Position numbers and translations under genes: made by a program. The notes below the pieces were generated by a model. That model worked only from the letters and a program-made list of their open reading frames with translations, was not told where the DNA came from and ran no database searches. A stretch of 64,000 bases of DNA from Gammaproteobacteria bacterium (GTDB lineage: Bacteria > Pseudomonadota > Gammaproteobacteria > SZUA-152), in contig JAOUJW010000003.1 of the NCBI GenBank assembly GCA_029882975.1, positions 1 through 64,000 of the forward strand, written 5' to 3'. This document shows, piece after piece, positions 1 to 9,525 of this stretch (positions are counted from its first letter, which is position 1; each line of letters begins with the position of its first letter).

Positions 1-110
1 CCTCAGCGAGTCAAGAGCCCTCAGCGAGTCAAGAGCCCTCAGCGAGTCAAGAGCCCTCAGCGAGTCAAGAGCCCTCAGCGAGTCAAGAGCCCTCAGCGAA
101 TATAGAACAC
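1..110 (+). repeat. 18-bp tandem repeat encoding SASQEP hexapeptides
   Basis: Five exact copies of an 18-bp unit (CCTCAGCGAGTCAAGAGC) run from the first base, followed by a degenerate sixth copy. Read in the frame of the downstream DUF349 gene (first full codon at base 3), each copy encodes Ser-Ala-Ser-Gln-Glu-Pro; the sixth reads Ser-Ala-Asn-Ile-Glu-His. The array is cut by the window edge, so its copy number is unknown. The absence of frame-breaking change suggests it is a translated linker. Confidence 0.9.
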
Positions 111-818
111 CCCGTACCCGCGGAGCTTTCAGAGCGCACCTTACAGCAAAAGTTGAAGCAAGCGCAGCAACGTTGGCAAGAACTCCATTTGCCTAAAGGT
201 TACTCGCGAGCGACTGAGCTGAGTCGACGTTACGAGCAATTACGAAAACAGGTACAAAATCGCATTCGGCAAATACAACAGCAGCAGGTGCAACAACAAC
301 AGGCTCGTGAACAGGAACTGTGGCAGCTGTGTCAGCAACTGGAATCCCTGGTCTACGCATGTGTAACGGGTGTTGTCGGGGACGACAGTCGTCTTACTTT
401 GTCGAACTGCCAGGCGCGATGGCAGGAATTGATGGTGTCCGATTCCCGGCTTATTGCAATTTTGCAGCAACGGTATTCTATTGTAACGGATTTGTTAAAT
501 CGCATATTCAGCGATCCATCCGTAATTTCAGGTGATACTCTATATGAACGGGAGTCAGAAATAGCTGAAGCAAAAAAAATCCTTTGTTTGCGTATGGAAG
601 TATTAGCGGGGGTTGATTCTCCTGCTGAGGCAAAGCAGGATCGCATGGAATATCAAGTTGCGCAGCTGGCGGAAAAAATGAAACAAGGAGAGTTGCATGA
701 TTCCGGTGAAGAAACCATAGAAATTCTGCGGCAGTGGCACAACAGCGGATTGTTGTCGCCACAAGTTGCCGAACCTCTGGAGCAACGGTTTTGCCGGGCG
801 TATCAGGCCATTCTTTAA
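1..818 (+). CDS. DUF349 domain protein, C-terminal part (5' end outside window)
   Basis: The reading frame is open from the left edge, so the true start lies upstream. The product begins with the SASQEP repeat linker, then a charged coiled-coil-like section rich in Gln/Arg (WQELHLPKGYSRATELSRRYEQL) and a C-terminal segment with the RMEYQVAQLAEKM pattern and final ERF-type helix seen in proteobacterial DUF349 proteins. These are long helical proteins of poorly defined role. An internal ATG at 153 is only the first Met in this window and is not a credible start, because the same frame is clearly coding upstream of it. No neighbour in the window forms an operon with it. Confidence 0.8.
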   Translation, partial: SASQEPSASQEPSASQEPSASQEPSASQEPSANIEHPVPAELSERTLQQKLKQAQQRWQELHLPKGYSRATELSRRYEQLRKQVQNRIRQIQQQQVQQQQAREQELWQLCQQLESLVYACVTGVVGDDSRLTLSNCQARWQELMVSDSRLIAILQQRYSIVTDLLNRIFSDPSVISGDTLYERESEIAEAKKILCLRMEVLAGVDSPAEAKQDRMEYQVAQLAEKMKQGELHDSGEETIEILRQWHNSGLLSPQVAEPLEQRFCRAYQAIL

Positions 819-1096
819 TGTCTTACAAATAGTTAAGTGCGGGCAGTGCGGCGGTGACGGTTGTCATTGAAGGAATCAACAAGATTCTCCCTGATGAAAG
901 AAACAGTTGCTTAGCGAAGCGTTAAGTTGTAAATAATGCTTTATAATTGAGCAAATGGTTCTAAAATAATCGGTGAGCCTTGGTTTTGAGTAATAGGGCA
1001 CAGTTCCGGAATTGAGTCTGGATTATTTTGGCAGTGGAGGCTGGGCGTGCCGTTATCGGCATGAGCGCGCTTGCAGGGTATTGAGAGCGACTAAGA

Positions 1097-3199
1097 ATGA
1101 ATCTAAAAACCAATCGTGAACAAAGCCATTCCCCTCAAATTCTGGTTGTGGATGATGAGCGTGATGCCCGTTTATTAATTCGGAAGGAATTGGAGGCGGC
1201 TGGGTTTGGTGTTTATGAATCGCCTGATGGCGTTTCTGCTTTGACTGATATTACCCGCTATCAACCCGATCTGGTTTTGCTCGATGTTAAAATGCCGGGC
1301 ATGGATGGTATTTCCGTCTGCCAGTCCATTCGTGCGATGGAAGCGTTTAAAAAAATCCCCATTCTTATGTTAACCGGTGTGGATGGTTTGGAATATATCC
1401 GCCGGGCTTTTGACGCCGGTGCTACTGATTTTATTAATAAAACCACCAATCTGGGTTTTGTGTCTCAACGAATTCGTTATGTGTTGCGTAACATTGAACA
1501 ACAGGATGCACTGTTTACCAATCAACGCCAACTGGAAGAGGCACAACGGGTGGCTAAGTTGGGATACTGGAAATTCAGTGTAGATATCAGCAATTTTTCC
1601 TTGTCGGAACAGGCACGGAAAATATTGTGTATCAGTCCTACAGGATTTGATAACACACTAAACGGGTATCTCAATCTGATTCATATCAGTGACCGCGATA
1701 TGATGAAGTCTGCTATCGAATGCGCGTTATACGAAAAAGAGTCTTTCAGTATTGATTACCGCATTATCGATGTCACCGGCAAAAAAATTTATATCCATTC
1801 TCAAGGCGAAGTGGTGGAAGGGGTAGACGGTTCTGTGATAGCGATTTTGGCCACAGTTCAAGACATTTCTGAACGCAAAAAATCCGAGGCCACTTTTGAG
1901 CACATGGCGTTGTATGACGGCTTGACGGATTTATGCAATCGCAGCTTGTTTCAAAACCGCCTGGCCCATTCCATGGCCATGGCTCACCGCGAAGAGAAGC
2001 TGTTGGCTTTGTGTTTCCTGGATCTGGATAACTTTAAGCAGGTTAACGATACCTTGGGGCATGCGGTAGGTGACGAGTTACTAAAATCCGTGGCTAAACG
2101 CTTAAAATCCAGTATGCGCCAAGGGGATGTTATTGCCCGTTTGGGAGGGGATGAATTCGGTATTGTGGTCGAAGGTTTGAGCACTATAGACGAACTGGAA
2201 AAAATCGTCACGAAGTTGCGCAACCGTCTGGGGAAAATGCACCATATTCGTGGGCACGATTTACTGGTGAGCGCCAGCATTGGTGTCACTCTCTATCCTC
2301 TGGATAGTGCTGACAAAAATACTATCCTGGCTAATGCCGACGCTGCGATGTATAAGGCCAAGGAGTTAGGGGGTAATCGGTTTTGCTTTTACAGCCATGA
2401 TATGGACGATCGCTCCCATCGCCGTTTGGATATGGAGCAAAAACTGCGTAATGCGTTAAAAAATAACGAATTACGTGTTTATTACCAACCTCGGATGCAA
2501 TTGGACAGCGGCGATATTGTGGCGGTGGAAGCCTTATTGCGTTGGCAACATCCGGACTTTGGATTACTCCCGCCGTCCAAGTTTATCAAGATCGCTGAGG
2601 AAACCGGCCTCATTTACCCCATCGGCTTGTGGCTCTTAAAATCCGCATGCACTCAAATACTGAAGTGGAAGCGTCTGGGACTGGGGGATTTACATCTGGC
2701 CATCAATATGTCCGGACGGCAGTTTGCGCAGCAGGACATGATAAGGCACATGCAAAAAATTATGTTGGAAATAGGCTTTAATCCTCAGCATTTAATTATA
2801 GAAATTACCGAAAATGTCGCCATGCGCAATATTACCAGTGTCACCGAAACCCTGAGCCAGATAAAAGCCATGGGAGCGGTGGTTGCCATAGACGATTTCG
2901 GGGCAGGGCATTCCTCCATGAATCATTTGCAACGGTTACCTATCGATATGTTAAACATCGATCGATCCTTTATTATGAATGTAGCCGGGCGTGAGCGTGA
3001 CGGAGCCACCGCCAGAGCCATTATTGCCTTGGCTCATGGATTAGGTTTGAAAGTCATTGCAGAAGGTGTGGAAACGCAAACCCAAGTGGATTTCTTGCGG
3101 AAATACAAATGTGATGCGATGCAGGGCCATTTTATCAGCCCCCCGGTTCCTGCCGCCGAAGTGGTGCCTTTGCTTGAATCCCGAGAGCTGACAGTTTAA
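1097..3199 (+). CDS. Receiver–PAS–GGDEF–EAL cyclic-di-GMP signalling protein
   Basis: A 700-residue cytoplasmic protein. Residues ~15-130 are a response-regulator receiver (ILVVDDE acidic pair, phospho-acceptor in LLDVKMPGMDG, later Lys). A PAS-like segment spans ~150-265 and ends in the usual DISERKK linker. The GGDEF domain has an intact active site at ~350-354 (GGDEF) preceded by an RxxD inhibitory site (RQGD). The EAL domain starts with EAL at ~478-480 and keeps the NMS, EITE, DDFGAG and EGVE motifs. Both cyclase and phosphodiesterase therefore look catalytically competent, with activity presumably set by phosphorylation and c-di-GMP feedback. No cognate histidine kinase is adjacent. The ~280 bp upstream hold no gene. 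Confidence 0.93.
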   Translation: MNLKTNREQSHSPQILVVDDERDARLLIRKELEAAGFGVYESPDGVSALTDITRYQPDLVLLDVKMPGMDGISVCQSIRAMEAFKKIPILMLTGVDGLEYIRRAFDAGATDFINKTTNLGFVSQRIRYVLRNIEQQDALFTNQRQLEEAQRVAKLGYWKFSVDISNFSLSEQARKILCISPTGFDNTLNGYLNLIHISDRDMMKSAIECALYEKESFSIDYRIIDVTGKKIYIHSQGEVVEGVDGSVIAILATVQDISERKKSEATFEHMALYDGLTDLCNRSLFQNRLAHSMAMAHREEKLLALCFLDLDNFKQVNDTLGHAVGDELLKSVAKRLKSSMRQGDVIARLGGDEFGIVVEGLSTIDELEKIVTKLRNRLGKMHHIRGHDLLVSASIGVTLYPLDSADKNTILANADAAMYKAKELGGNRFCFYSHDMDDRSHRRLDMEQKLRNALKNNELRVYYQPRMQLDSGDIVAVEALLRWQHPDFGLLPPSKFIKIAEETGLIYPIGLWLLKSACTQILKWKRLGLGDLHLAINMSGRQFAQQDMIRHMQKIMLEIGFNPQHLIIEITENVAMRNITSVTETLSQIKAMGAVVAIDDFGAGHSSMNHLQRLPIDMLNIDRSFIMNVAGRERDGATARAIIALAHGLGLKVIAEGVETQTQVDFLRKYKCDAMQGHFISPPVPAAEVVPLLESRELTV

Positions 3200-3241
3200 G
3201 GTGTGTCCTTTTTCCCCTGATGTGTAATCGGCAGGATTGCC

Positions 3242-3272
3242 GCGTTACCCGAGGTTTTACTTTGGGTAACGC
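3242..3272 (+). terminator. Inverted repeat after the GGDEF-EAL gene
   Basis: Nine-base arms GCGTTACCC / GGGTAACGC separated by 13 bases lie 43 bases after the stop codon. There is no T-run after the stem, so this is either a weak terminator or an mRNA-stabilising hairpin rather than a classic intrinsic terminator. Confidence 0.45.
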
Positions 3273-3310
3273 CGGGGTGAGTTGGTGTCAATATTAGCAG
3301 TTCGGACAAT

Positions 3311-5323
3311 ATGGTTAACTTAAATCCACGCCAGCACGAGGCGATTCAATATATCGGCAGCCCTCTTTTGGTTTTGGCCGGCGCAGGCAGCGGCAAAACT
3401 CGGGTTATTACCCAAAAAATCGTGCACTTGATTCGTCAATGCGGCATATCGCCACGGCACATTACCGCAGTCACTTTCACCAACAAAGCCGCTCGTGAAA
3501 TGCAATCACGGGTACGGGAGTTGCTGAATAAGGGCGAAGGTAAAGGCCTGAGTGTGTCGACCTTTCATACTCTTGGGTTGAACATTATACGCCGGGAAGT
3601 TGCTGCGGCTGGATTAAAACCGGGTTTCTCTATTTATGATTCCCAGGACTGTCAAAGTTTGCTTAAGGACTTGATGCACAAAACGTTTGGTGGCGATGAC
3701 GATCTGGATTTTCACCAGCGCCATATTTCGCATTGGAAAAATGCCCAGATCAGCCCACAACAGGCGTTGACCGAAGCCGCGGGCAGCGATGCGGTGGTGA
3801 AACTAACGGCGACCGCCCGTTTGTACGAAGTCTATGATCGGCATATGAAGGCCTATAATGCCGTAGATTTTGACGATTTAATTCGTATTCCTGTGGAATT
3901 ACTGCAGAATGATGCGGCCGTCCGCGAAAAGTGGCAAAACCGGATTCGTTATCTGTTGGTAGACGAGTACCAGGACACCAATACCAGCCAATACCTGTTA
4001 GTGAAATTGTTGGTGGGTGCGCGAGGTGCCTTAACTGTGGTAGGTGACGATGATCAATCCATTTATGCCTGGCGTGGGGCGCAACCGGAAAACCTGGCTT
4101 TGTTACAAAAGGATTTTTTCGATTTAAAAGTGATAAAGTTGGAACAAAATTACCGGTCCACCGGATGTATACTCAAGGCCGCCAATCATTTGATTGCCAA
4201 CAATCCCCATGTATTCGAAAAATCGCTGTGGAGTGAGCTGGGGTTTGGTGAGACCATCAGAGTCATCAAAGCACGTAATGAGGAGCATGAAGCTCAGCGG
4301 GTGGTTTCAAGAATACTTCAGCACAAATTTCAAAGCCGTAAGGCGTTTAAGGACTATGCCATTTTGTACCGGGGGAATCATCAATCGCGCCTGTTGGAGC
4401 GGCACCTGCGGGAACATCAAATGCCTTATACCCTGACCGGGGGCACCTCGTTTTTCTCCTACGCAGAAGTAAAAGATGTCCTGTCTTATATTCGCCTGGT
4501 GGTGAACAATGATGATGACCACGCCTTTGTGCGCGTTGCCAATGTACCCCGGCGGGAAGTGGGGCCCGGTACGCTGGAGAAACTCGCCACTTACGCAACT
4601 CAGCGTGGTATTAGTATGTTTGATGCCAGTTATGAGTTGGGTCTGGAACAGCATATGGCACAACGTAGTGTGAGTAAGTTGCGGGCATTTACCGATTGGA
4701 TCGGTGGGTTCAGCCACAGGGCAGAACGCGGTGAAGTACGCACTTTGGTACGGGATCTGGTCCAGGAAATGGATTTCGAAACCTGGTTGCTCGACAGTAG
4801 TCGAGACCAGGCTGCGGCGGACAGAAAAATGGAAAACGTCGCGGAGTTACTGCAATGGGTGGACAAACTCATGTCCGGTCCGGATGCTGAGGATCTGGGT
4901 AAAGTGGTTTCACAATTACAATTAATGGATATTCTGGAGCGTCAGGAAAATGAGCAAGAACGTGATTGTATTAATCTGATGACCTTACACGCGGCTAAGG
5001 GGCTGGAGTTTCCATATGTCTATATTATTGGAATGGAAGAGGAACTGTTGCCGCATCACAGCAGCATTGATGAAGGTAATGTGGAAGAGGAACGACGCTT
5101 GGCCTATGTGGGCATTACCCGGGCTCAGCGTGAGCTGACTTTCAGCTATGCAGAAAAACGCAAACGTGCCGGTGAAATGGTGTCATCGGAGCCCAGTCGA
5201 TTCTTAAATGAACTGCCACAGGATACGGTACAATGGGAATCGGGCAACGAAGATCCGGAACAGCGTCAACAGCGCGGTCAGGCCCATTTGAGTAATTTGC
5301 GTGATATCTTAGGAAGCCTATGA
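3311..5323 (+). CDS. rep: ATP-dependent DNA helicase Rep (UvrD/PcrA family)
   Basis: Superfamily 1A 3'-5' helicase of 670 residues, close to the length of E. coli Rep (673), which helps forks pass bound proteins. The N-terminus LNPRQHEAI, Walker A LAGAGSGKT (~22-30), motif Ia AVTFTNKAAREM, motif II VDEYQDTN, motif III GDDDQSIYAWRGA, motif IV LEQNYRS, motif V NLMTLHAAKGLEFPYV and motif VI EERRLAYVGITRA are all present in order. The family and STFHTLGLNII signature favour Rep over UvrD. ATG start at 3311 has only a weak ribosome-binding site but matches the family N-terminus. It stands alone between two non-coding stretches. Confidence 0.96.
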   Translation: MVNLNPRQHEAIQYIGSPLLVLAGAGSGKTRVITQKIVHLIRQCGISPRHITAVTFTNKAAREMQSRVRELLNKGEGKGLSVSTFHTLGLNIIRREVAAAGLKPGFSIYDSQDCQSLLKDLMHKTFGGDDDLDFHQRHISHWKNAQISPQQALTEAAGSDAVVKLTATARLYEVYDRHMKAYNAVDFDDLIRIPVELLQNDAAVREKWQNRIRYLLVDEYQDTNTSQYLLVKLLVGARGALTVVGDDDQSIYAWRGAQPENLALLQKDFFDLKVIKLEQNYRSTGCILKAANHLIANNPHVFEKSLWSELGFGETIRVIKARNEEHEAQRVVSRILQHKFQSRKAFKDYAILYRGNHQSRLLERHLREHQMPYTLTGGTSFFSYAEVKDVLSYIRLVVNNDDDHAFVRVANVPRREVGPGTLEKLATYATQRGISMFDASYELGLEQHMAQRSVSKLRAFTDWIGGFSHRAERGEVRTLVRDLVQEMDFETWLLDSSRDQAAADRKMENVAELLQWVDKLMSGPDAEDLGKVVSQLQLMDILERQENEQERDCINLMTLHAAKGLEFPYVYIIGMEEELLPHHSSIDEGNVEEERRLAYVGITRAQRELTFSYAEKRKRAGEMVSSEPSRFLNELPQDTVQWESGNEDPEQRQQRGQAHLSNLRDILGSL

Positions 5324-5626
5324 TAACTTTCGTAAATGGCATATATGGGAACAGAATCGTCAATTGAGCCATTTGCTCTTAGGTCTGCTCATCCTGGAGT
5401 CTTTCAACGGCTCCCTGGAACTTCCCCTGCTGCGGTGGTCTCATCCGGCGTAGGCGATTGAAATAGTGACAACCGGGTTATTGCGCCGGGAGTTTACGAT
5501 TGTGATGCCGTTCCGGATTTGTTTTCCTCCAGGTATTAAAATCGGTCGCTTAAAGAATGGCTTATATAACATGGCGTTATAAGGCATGGGATGTAACAAG
5601 CGGTTTATAATGTTCAGGAGTGGTAG
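5324..5626. other. Intergenic stretch without a recognisable gene
   Basis: About 300 bases between rep and the thioredoxin gene. Short open frames on either strand show no family resemblance or ribosome-binding sites. The only point of note is a TATAAT hexamer at 5606-5611, which lies too close to the next start codon (5627) to be a convincing promoter. Confidence 0.5.
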
Positions 5627-6115
5627 ATGCGAACATTGGTATTTGCTGTCATTTTCAGTGTCATTCCCCTTACCTTGAAGGTTCCCCAGCTGATGGCTCA
5701 CGAAGCCGTTACACTGGCGATGGTGGATGATTTACAAGCGGTGTCCAGAACGGCCCAGTCTCAAAACTTACCCATACTGTTAGTGTATTCAGCGGAAGAT
5801 TGTGGTTACTGTAAACGTCTGGAAGCAGACGTACTCAACCCCATGATGAAAAATGGTGAATTTACCCAACGCATAATTGTACGTAAGGTCATGATAGACA
5901 GCATGGTGAAAATCAAAGACTTTACAGGTCAGCCGATGGAAGCGGGCGAATTTGCTTTTAAGCAGGGGGTGGATGTAACGCCGACTCTGCAGTTTGTTAA
6001 CGCTCACGGCAAACAGCTGGTACCGCGCATGGTGGGTTATCAGGGTACGGATTTTTTCCCGGCGTATTTGGAAGACGCTATCGGCAGCTCTTTGGAAGTG
6101 GTGCGGCGACGCTAG
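5627..6115 (+). CDS. Periplasmic thioredoxin-fold protein (SoxW-like)
   Basis: A 162-residue protein with an N-terminal signal peptide (hydrophobic stretch to ~LMAHEA) and a thioredoxin fold. The active site is CGYC (SAEDCGYCKRLE, ~residues 62-65) and the cis-proline appears in VTPTLQFV. This layout matches the periplasmic SoxW/DsbC-like thioredoxins that reduce disulfides or keep cytochrome and copper-site cysteines reduced. Start at 5627 is supported by CAGGAG five to six bases upstream. It is a single gene, facing the algR gene tail to tail. Exact substrate is not readable from the sequence; no sox catalytic genes are adjacent. Confidence 0.8.
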   Translation: MRTLVFAVIFSVIPLTLKVPQLMAHEAVTLAMVDDLQAVSRTAQSQNLPILLVYSAEDCGYCKRLEADVLNPMMKNGEFTQRIIVRKVMIDSMVKIKDFTGQPMEAGEFAFKQGVDVTPTLQFVNAHGKQLVPRMVGYQGTDFFPAYLEDAIGSSLEVVRRR

Positions 6116-6136
6116 ATCGGATCACTTCAGTCGCAG

Positions 6137-6877
6137 TTAACGCAATCTGGCTTCTTTCAACATTTTCCGCACTTGGGTCATATGACGACGGCTCACTTCC
6201 AGAGCATTATCGATTTCTCGCATTTTAATTACCCAGCTGCCACCGGCGGTTCGCTCCAACCCCTGCATAAACGCTTTGGCAACCAGTGCGTTGCGGTGTA
6301 TGCGTACAAAACGTTCCCCAAATTCCTCTTCCAGTGATTTCAGCGATTCGTCAATGATGACCTCCCCGTTGCGATAACGTACGGTGACGTATTTCTGGTC
6401 GGCTTGGAAATAGAAGATGTCTTCAATGGGGACTAACTTAATATTACCGCTGATTTGTGCGCTTAAGTGGGTGCGAGAGTGGTCCGTTGCGTCACTCTTA
6501 CCCAGTTCCACTAATTGCGCCCGGTTAATTTTTCTCACCCGGGACAAGGCCTGTTCCAGACGTTCCCGGCGTATCGGCTTGAGTAAATAATCCACGGCTT
6601 CTGCATCAAATGCCGCCAGGGCATGCTCACTAAAGGCGGTGGTGAAAATAATGGCAGGCGGGTTGTCCAAGTTGGATAAATGCATGGCCGTTTCCAGGCC
6701 ATCCATTCCCGGCATGCGAATATCCAAAAAAATCAAATCCGGTCGCAATTCTCCGCTTTTGAGTAGTACCTCCTTGCCATCTGCGGCCTCGCCCACAATG
6801 GTGTGGTCCATTTCTTCCACAATGCGCTTCAAACGGGAGCGGGCCAAAGGTTCATCATCTGCAATAAGAATATTCAT
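6137..6877 (-). CDS. algR: LytTR-family response regulator (AlgR-like)
   Basis: 246 residues: receiver domain with ADDE acidic pair, phospho-Asp in FLDIRMPGMDG and conserved Lys in LLKPIRRERL, then a C-terminal LytTR DNA-binding domain (residues ~140-246, IFYFQADQKYVTV and FVRIHRNALV). It follows the kinase gene by one base on the minus strand, so the two are surely co-transcribed. Gene order argH / algZ / algR is that seen in Pseudomonas, where AlgR controls type IV pili, alginate and virulence genes. The symbol is assigned by domain plus synteny; the regulon here is unknown. LytTR domains typically bind direct repeats spaced about two helical turns apart, as in the array upstream at 7987-8050. 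Confidence 0.88.
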   Translation of the reverse strand: MNILIADDEPLARSRLKRIVEEMDHTIVGEAADGKEVLLKSGELRPDLIFLDIRMPGMDGLETAMHLSNLDNPPAIIFTTAFSEHALAAFDAEAVDYLLKPIRRERLEQALSRVRKINRAQLVELGKSDATDHSRTHLSAQISGNIKLVPIEDIFYFQADQKYVTVRYRNGEVIIDESLKSLEEEFGERFVRIHRNALVAKAFMQGLERTAGGSWVIKMREIDNALEVSRRHMTQVRKMLKEARLR

Positions 6878-6878
6878 A

Positions 6879-7964
6879 TTAGGATTGTTTATAAGGAAAA
6901 CTCAAAGTTAATTGATAATGGGTGCCTTCTAGTTTAACGGCCAGTTTGCCGCGTTTTCCATAGCTGGCCTGCAAACGCAGGCGAGTGTTTTCCTGCGCCA
7001 TTTTGTTGCTGGTACGGCTTTGGATGGCAGTTGTGGCCGGTACCGGGTTGGTGATGGTAATACTGATCAAATCGTCTTCGATGGTTCCGGCAATCACTAT
7101 GGTACCCCCGTTTTCTACATGTTCTATGCCATGATAGATGGCGTTTTCCACCAACGGTTGTATGGTGAGTTGAGGCATTAGGGCGTTGCTGGGAATCGTG
7201 TCCACCGACCATTCGACTTGTAAGCGCTTACCCAGACGCAGCTTTTCTATGCGCAGATAACGTCGGGCCAGGTTCCATTCATCTTTGATAGGTACTTCAT
7301 TGCTGTCGGCCAAAGTGCCGCGGAATAAATCCGCCAGGTCCAGCGTGGCCTCTTCCGCCAGGTCCGGTTGAGTGCTGGCGAGGCTTGCAATGGTGTTGAG
7401 GCTGTTAAAAAGAAAATGTGGACGGATTCTGGATTGCAGGGCCTGGATACGTGCCTGAGACTTGGCTTGTAAATTTCTGATGTACTGATGTTGGATATAG
7501 AAATAGCGCAAAGCCACCGCGGACACGATGGCGCTGATACCGAGACTGCTAAGAAGGAAGTCCGTGTACCAGCTGCCTTTTACCGGATGGCTGATGAGCG
7601 ATTGGATGGTGTAGTAGGTCGCCTGACTCACCAGAGTGGTTGTAGTGAGTAACAATACATATGAGGCGGTGGCGGCTTTAGTGTCGGTGAGTTTGGCCAA
7701 CCAAGGGCGGGCGAGGCACAAGACCGCTGCGCTGATCAATGCAACCCATTGAATAAAAAGAGATATTATTCCAAGGTCTTCCCAGCGTTGGGCGCTGCGT
7801 TGGGTCGGGGCCAAAGAAAGTACAATGGCCAGCAATTCACCGATGACCACCACGGCGAAAACCATTCGCACATCACAGAAGTCCGGCAGGAAAAAATCGT
7901 CTCCCTTGTTGGTGTTTTCTGCCGTTTCACCTGGAACCGCATTAAGCTGATTTTTGTTCGACAT
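6879..7964 (-). CDS. algZ: LytS/YehU-type sensor histidine kinase (AlgZ/FimS-like)
   Basis: 361 residues. The N-terminus FFLPDFCDVRMVF followed by several hydrophobic segments (four or more transmembrane helices between ~30 and 165) matches AlgZ. The cytoplasmic part has the His_kinase family box with phospho-acceptor in RIRPHFLFNSLNTIASL and a HATPase segment with PLVENAIYHGIEH (N-box). The usual GxG region is short (ITNPVP). It is the partner of the adjacent LytTR regulator. Transcription starts leftward from the region shared with argH. Ligand is unknown. Confidence 0.87.
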   Translation of the reverse strand: MSNKNQLNAVPGETAENTNKGDDFFLPDFCDVRMVFAVVVIGELLAIVLSLAPTQRSAQRWEDLGIISLFIQWVALISAAVLCLARPWLAKLTDTKAATASYVLLLTTTTLVSQATYYTIQSLISHPVKGSWYTDFLLSSLGISAIVSAVALRYFYIQHQYIRNLQAKSQARIQALQSRIRPHFLFNSLNTIASLASTQPDLAEEATLDLADLFRGTLADSNEVPIKDEWNLARRYLRIEKLRLGKRLQVEWSVDTIPSNALMPQLTIQPLVENAIYHGIEHVENGGTIVIAGTIEDDLISITITNPVPATTAIQSRTSNKMAQENTRLRLQASYGKRGKLAVKLEGTHYQLTLSFPYKQS

Positions 7965-7986
7965 TAGGCTGTGTGGGTTTCCCTAT

Positions 7987-8050
7987 TGTTGCAAAAACTG
8001 GCAAGTGTGTCGTAAAAGACGGCAAGTGTGCCGCAAAATATCGCAAGTCA
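7987..8050. promoter_or_regulatory. 21-bp-phased direct repeat array between algZ and argH
   Basis: Two alternating motifs recur with exactly 21-bp period: TG(T/C)YG(C/T)AAAA starting at 7987, 8008 and 8029, and GGCAAGTG (third copy CGCAAGTC) starting at 8000, 8021 and 8042. The array fills the short divergent intergenic region. Its last copy sits where a -35 element would be for the TATACT at 8065. A 21-bp period places sites on one face of the helix, as for tandem LytTR-domain sites; the reverse complement ACACTTGCC loosely resembles LytTR boxes. Binding by the AlgR-like protein is inference. Confidence 0.7.
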
Positions 8051-8064
8051 TGGCTAATATCGAC

Positions 8065-8070
8065 TATACT
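8065..8070 (+). promoter_or_regulatory. Probable -10 element of argH promoter
   Basis: TATACT lies 44 bases before the argH start. No good -35 hexamer stands 17 bases upstream; instead that position is occupied by the last copy of the 21-bp repeat array, which suggests activator-dependent initiation. Confidence 0.5.
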
Positions 8071-8113
8071 GCGCCAAAACCTGAATCAATTCCAAGTTTA
8101 ATAGGTACATTAG

Positions 8114-9511
8114 ATGAAAAAAGATGACTCCACAATAAAGCCTTGGGGTGGCCGCTTTACCGAGCCCACCGACGTTTTTGTTGAGGCGTTTACCGCATCG
8201 GTAGAATTTGACAAACGTCTGTATGCTCATGATATTGCCGGTTCCACTGCGCATGCCCGAATGCTGGCAAAAGTGGGTGTACTGAGTAGTGAAGAGTTGG
8301 AAGCCATTGTTGAGGGGTTGCAGCAAATCAAGGATGAGATTGAACGGGGTGAATTTGAATGGAAGGTCTCCCTGGAAGACGTGCATATGAATATCGAAGC
8401 TCGCTTGATTGAACGCATTGGTGATGTGGGCAAGAAACTCCATACCGGCAGGTCGAGAAATGACCAGGTGGCTACGGATGTGCGTCTGTATTTGCGCGAG
8501 GAAATCGACCTGATTCAAGAAGAGTTGTTACGTCTGCAGGAAAACTTAGTGTCTCTGGCGGAGCAACACACAAAGACCATCATGCCCGGCTTTACCCATT
8601 TACAAACCGCGCAACCGGTGGTTTTTGGTCACCATTTGTTGGCATGGTATGAGATGTTAAAACGGGATTGGGAACGCCTGGCGGATTGCCGCTCCCGAGT
8701 TAATGTGTTACCACTGGGGGCGGCTGCCCTGGCGGGAACCAGTTATCCTATTGATCGAAATTATACCCAGGATATGTTGGGCTTCACTGCCATGGCACAG
8801 AATTCCCTGGATGCGGTAAGTGACCGGGATTTTGTTATAGAATTCCTCGCGGCAAGCGCTTTGATCATGACGCACCTTTCGCGTTTTTCGGAAGAAATTA
8901 TTTTATGGAGTTCAGCGCAATTTGACTTCATTGAATTGGGGGACAGTTTTTGCACCGGCTCCTCCATTATGCCGCAAAAAAAGAATCCGGACGTACCGGA
9001 ACTGGTGCGAGGCAAAACCGGTCGCATCAATGGCAATCTGGTGGCCATGTTAACGCTGATGAAAGGGCAACCGCTGGCATATAACAAGGACAATCAGGAA
9101 GACAAAGAGCCCTTATTCGACAGTGTGGATAACGTTAAAGCCAGTTTGCGAGTGTTCGCAGATATGATTCCTCAATTCAAAGTGAAAGCAGACAATATGA
9201 AACAAGCGGCGCGGCGCGGGTTTTCCACCGCCACGGATTTAGCCGACTACCTGGTGCGCAAAGGGATTGCCTTTCGTGACGCCCATGAGATTGTGGGTAA
9301 GGCAGTACAGCGCGGTGTGGAAAAAGGTAAGGATTTAGCGGAAATGAGTCTGAAAGAATTACAGTCTTTCGGATCCCATATTGAAAAGGACGTTTTTGAA
9401 GTTTTGACTCTGGAAGGGTCGGTGAATGCCCGAAATCATGTGGGTGGTACAGCTCCGGCCCAGGTGTCCGCCGCTGTTCAACAGGCCAAAGTTTGGTTGT
9501 CGGAACGTTAA
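8114..9511 (+). CDS. argH: Argininosuccinate lyase
   Basis: 465 residues, the usual family length. Cleaves argininosuccinate to arginine and fumarate in the cytoplasm, last step of arginine synthesis. Family landmarks are WGGRF near the N-terminus, [23 protein letters not shown], the TH pair in [10 protein letters not shown] and the fumarase/aspartase superfamily signature [12 protein letters not shown] with the mobile-loop catalytic Ser. Start ATG at 8114 follows AGGTACATTAG. It is divergent from algZ; the shared 150-bp region carries the phased repeat array. Confidence 0.97.
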   Translation: MKKDDSTIKPWGGRFTEPTDVFVEAFTASVEFDKRLYAHDIAGSTAHARMLAKVGVLSSEELEAIVEGLQQIKDEIERGEFEWKVSLEDVHMNIEARLIERIGDVGKKLHTGRSRNDQVATDVRLYLREEIDLIQEELLRLQENLVSLAEQHTKTIMPGFTHLQTAQPVVFGHHLLAWYEMLKRDWERLADCRSRVNVLPLGAAALAGTSYPIDRNYTQDMLGFTAMAQNSLDAVSDRDFVIEFLAASALIMTHLSRFSEEIILWSSAQFDFIELGDSFCTGSSIMPQKKNPDVPELVRGKTGRINGNLVAMLTLMKGQPLAYNKDNQEDKEPLFDSVDNVKASLRVFADMIPQFKVKADNMKQAARRGFSTATDLADYLVRKGIAFRDAHEIVGKAVQRGVEKGKDLAEMSLKELQSFGSHIEKDVFEVLTLEGSVNARNHVGGTAPAQVSAAVQQAKVWLSER

Positions 9512-9525
9512 GGCAGCTTTAGAAA

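Noticed and set aside
1-110. Short direct repeats at the window edge as a CRISPR array
   Set aside because: No spacers; units are contiguous and in frame with a protein.
5606-5611. TATAAT as promoter of the thioredoxin gene
   Set aside because: Too close to the start codon and its ribosome-binding site, and no -35 element at the right distance.
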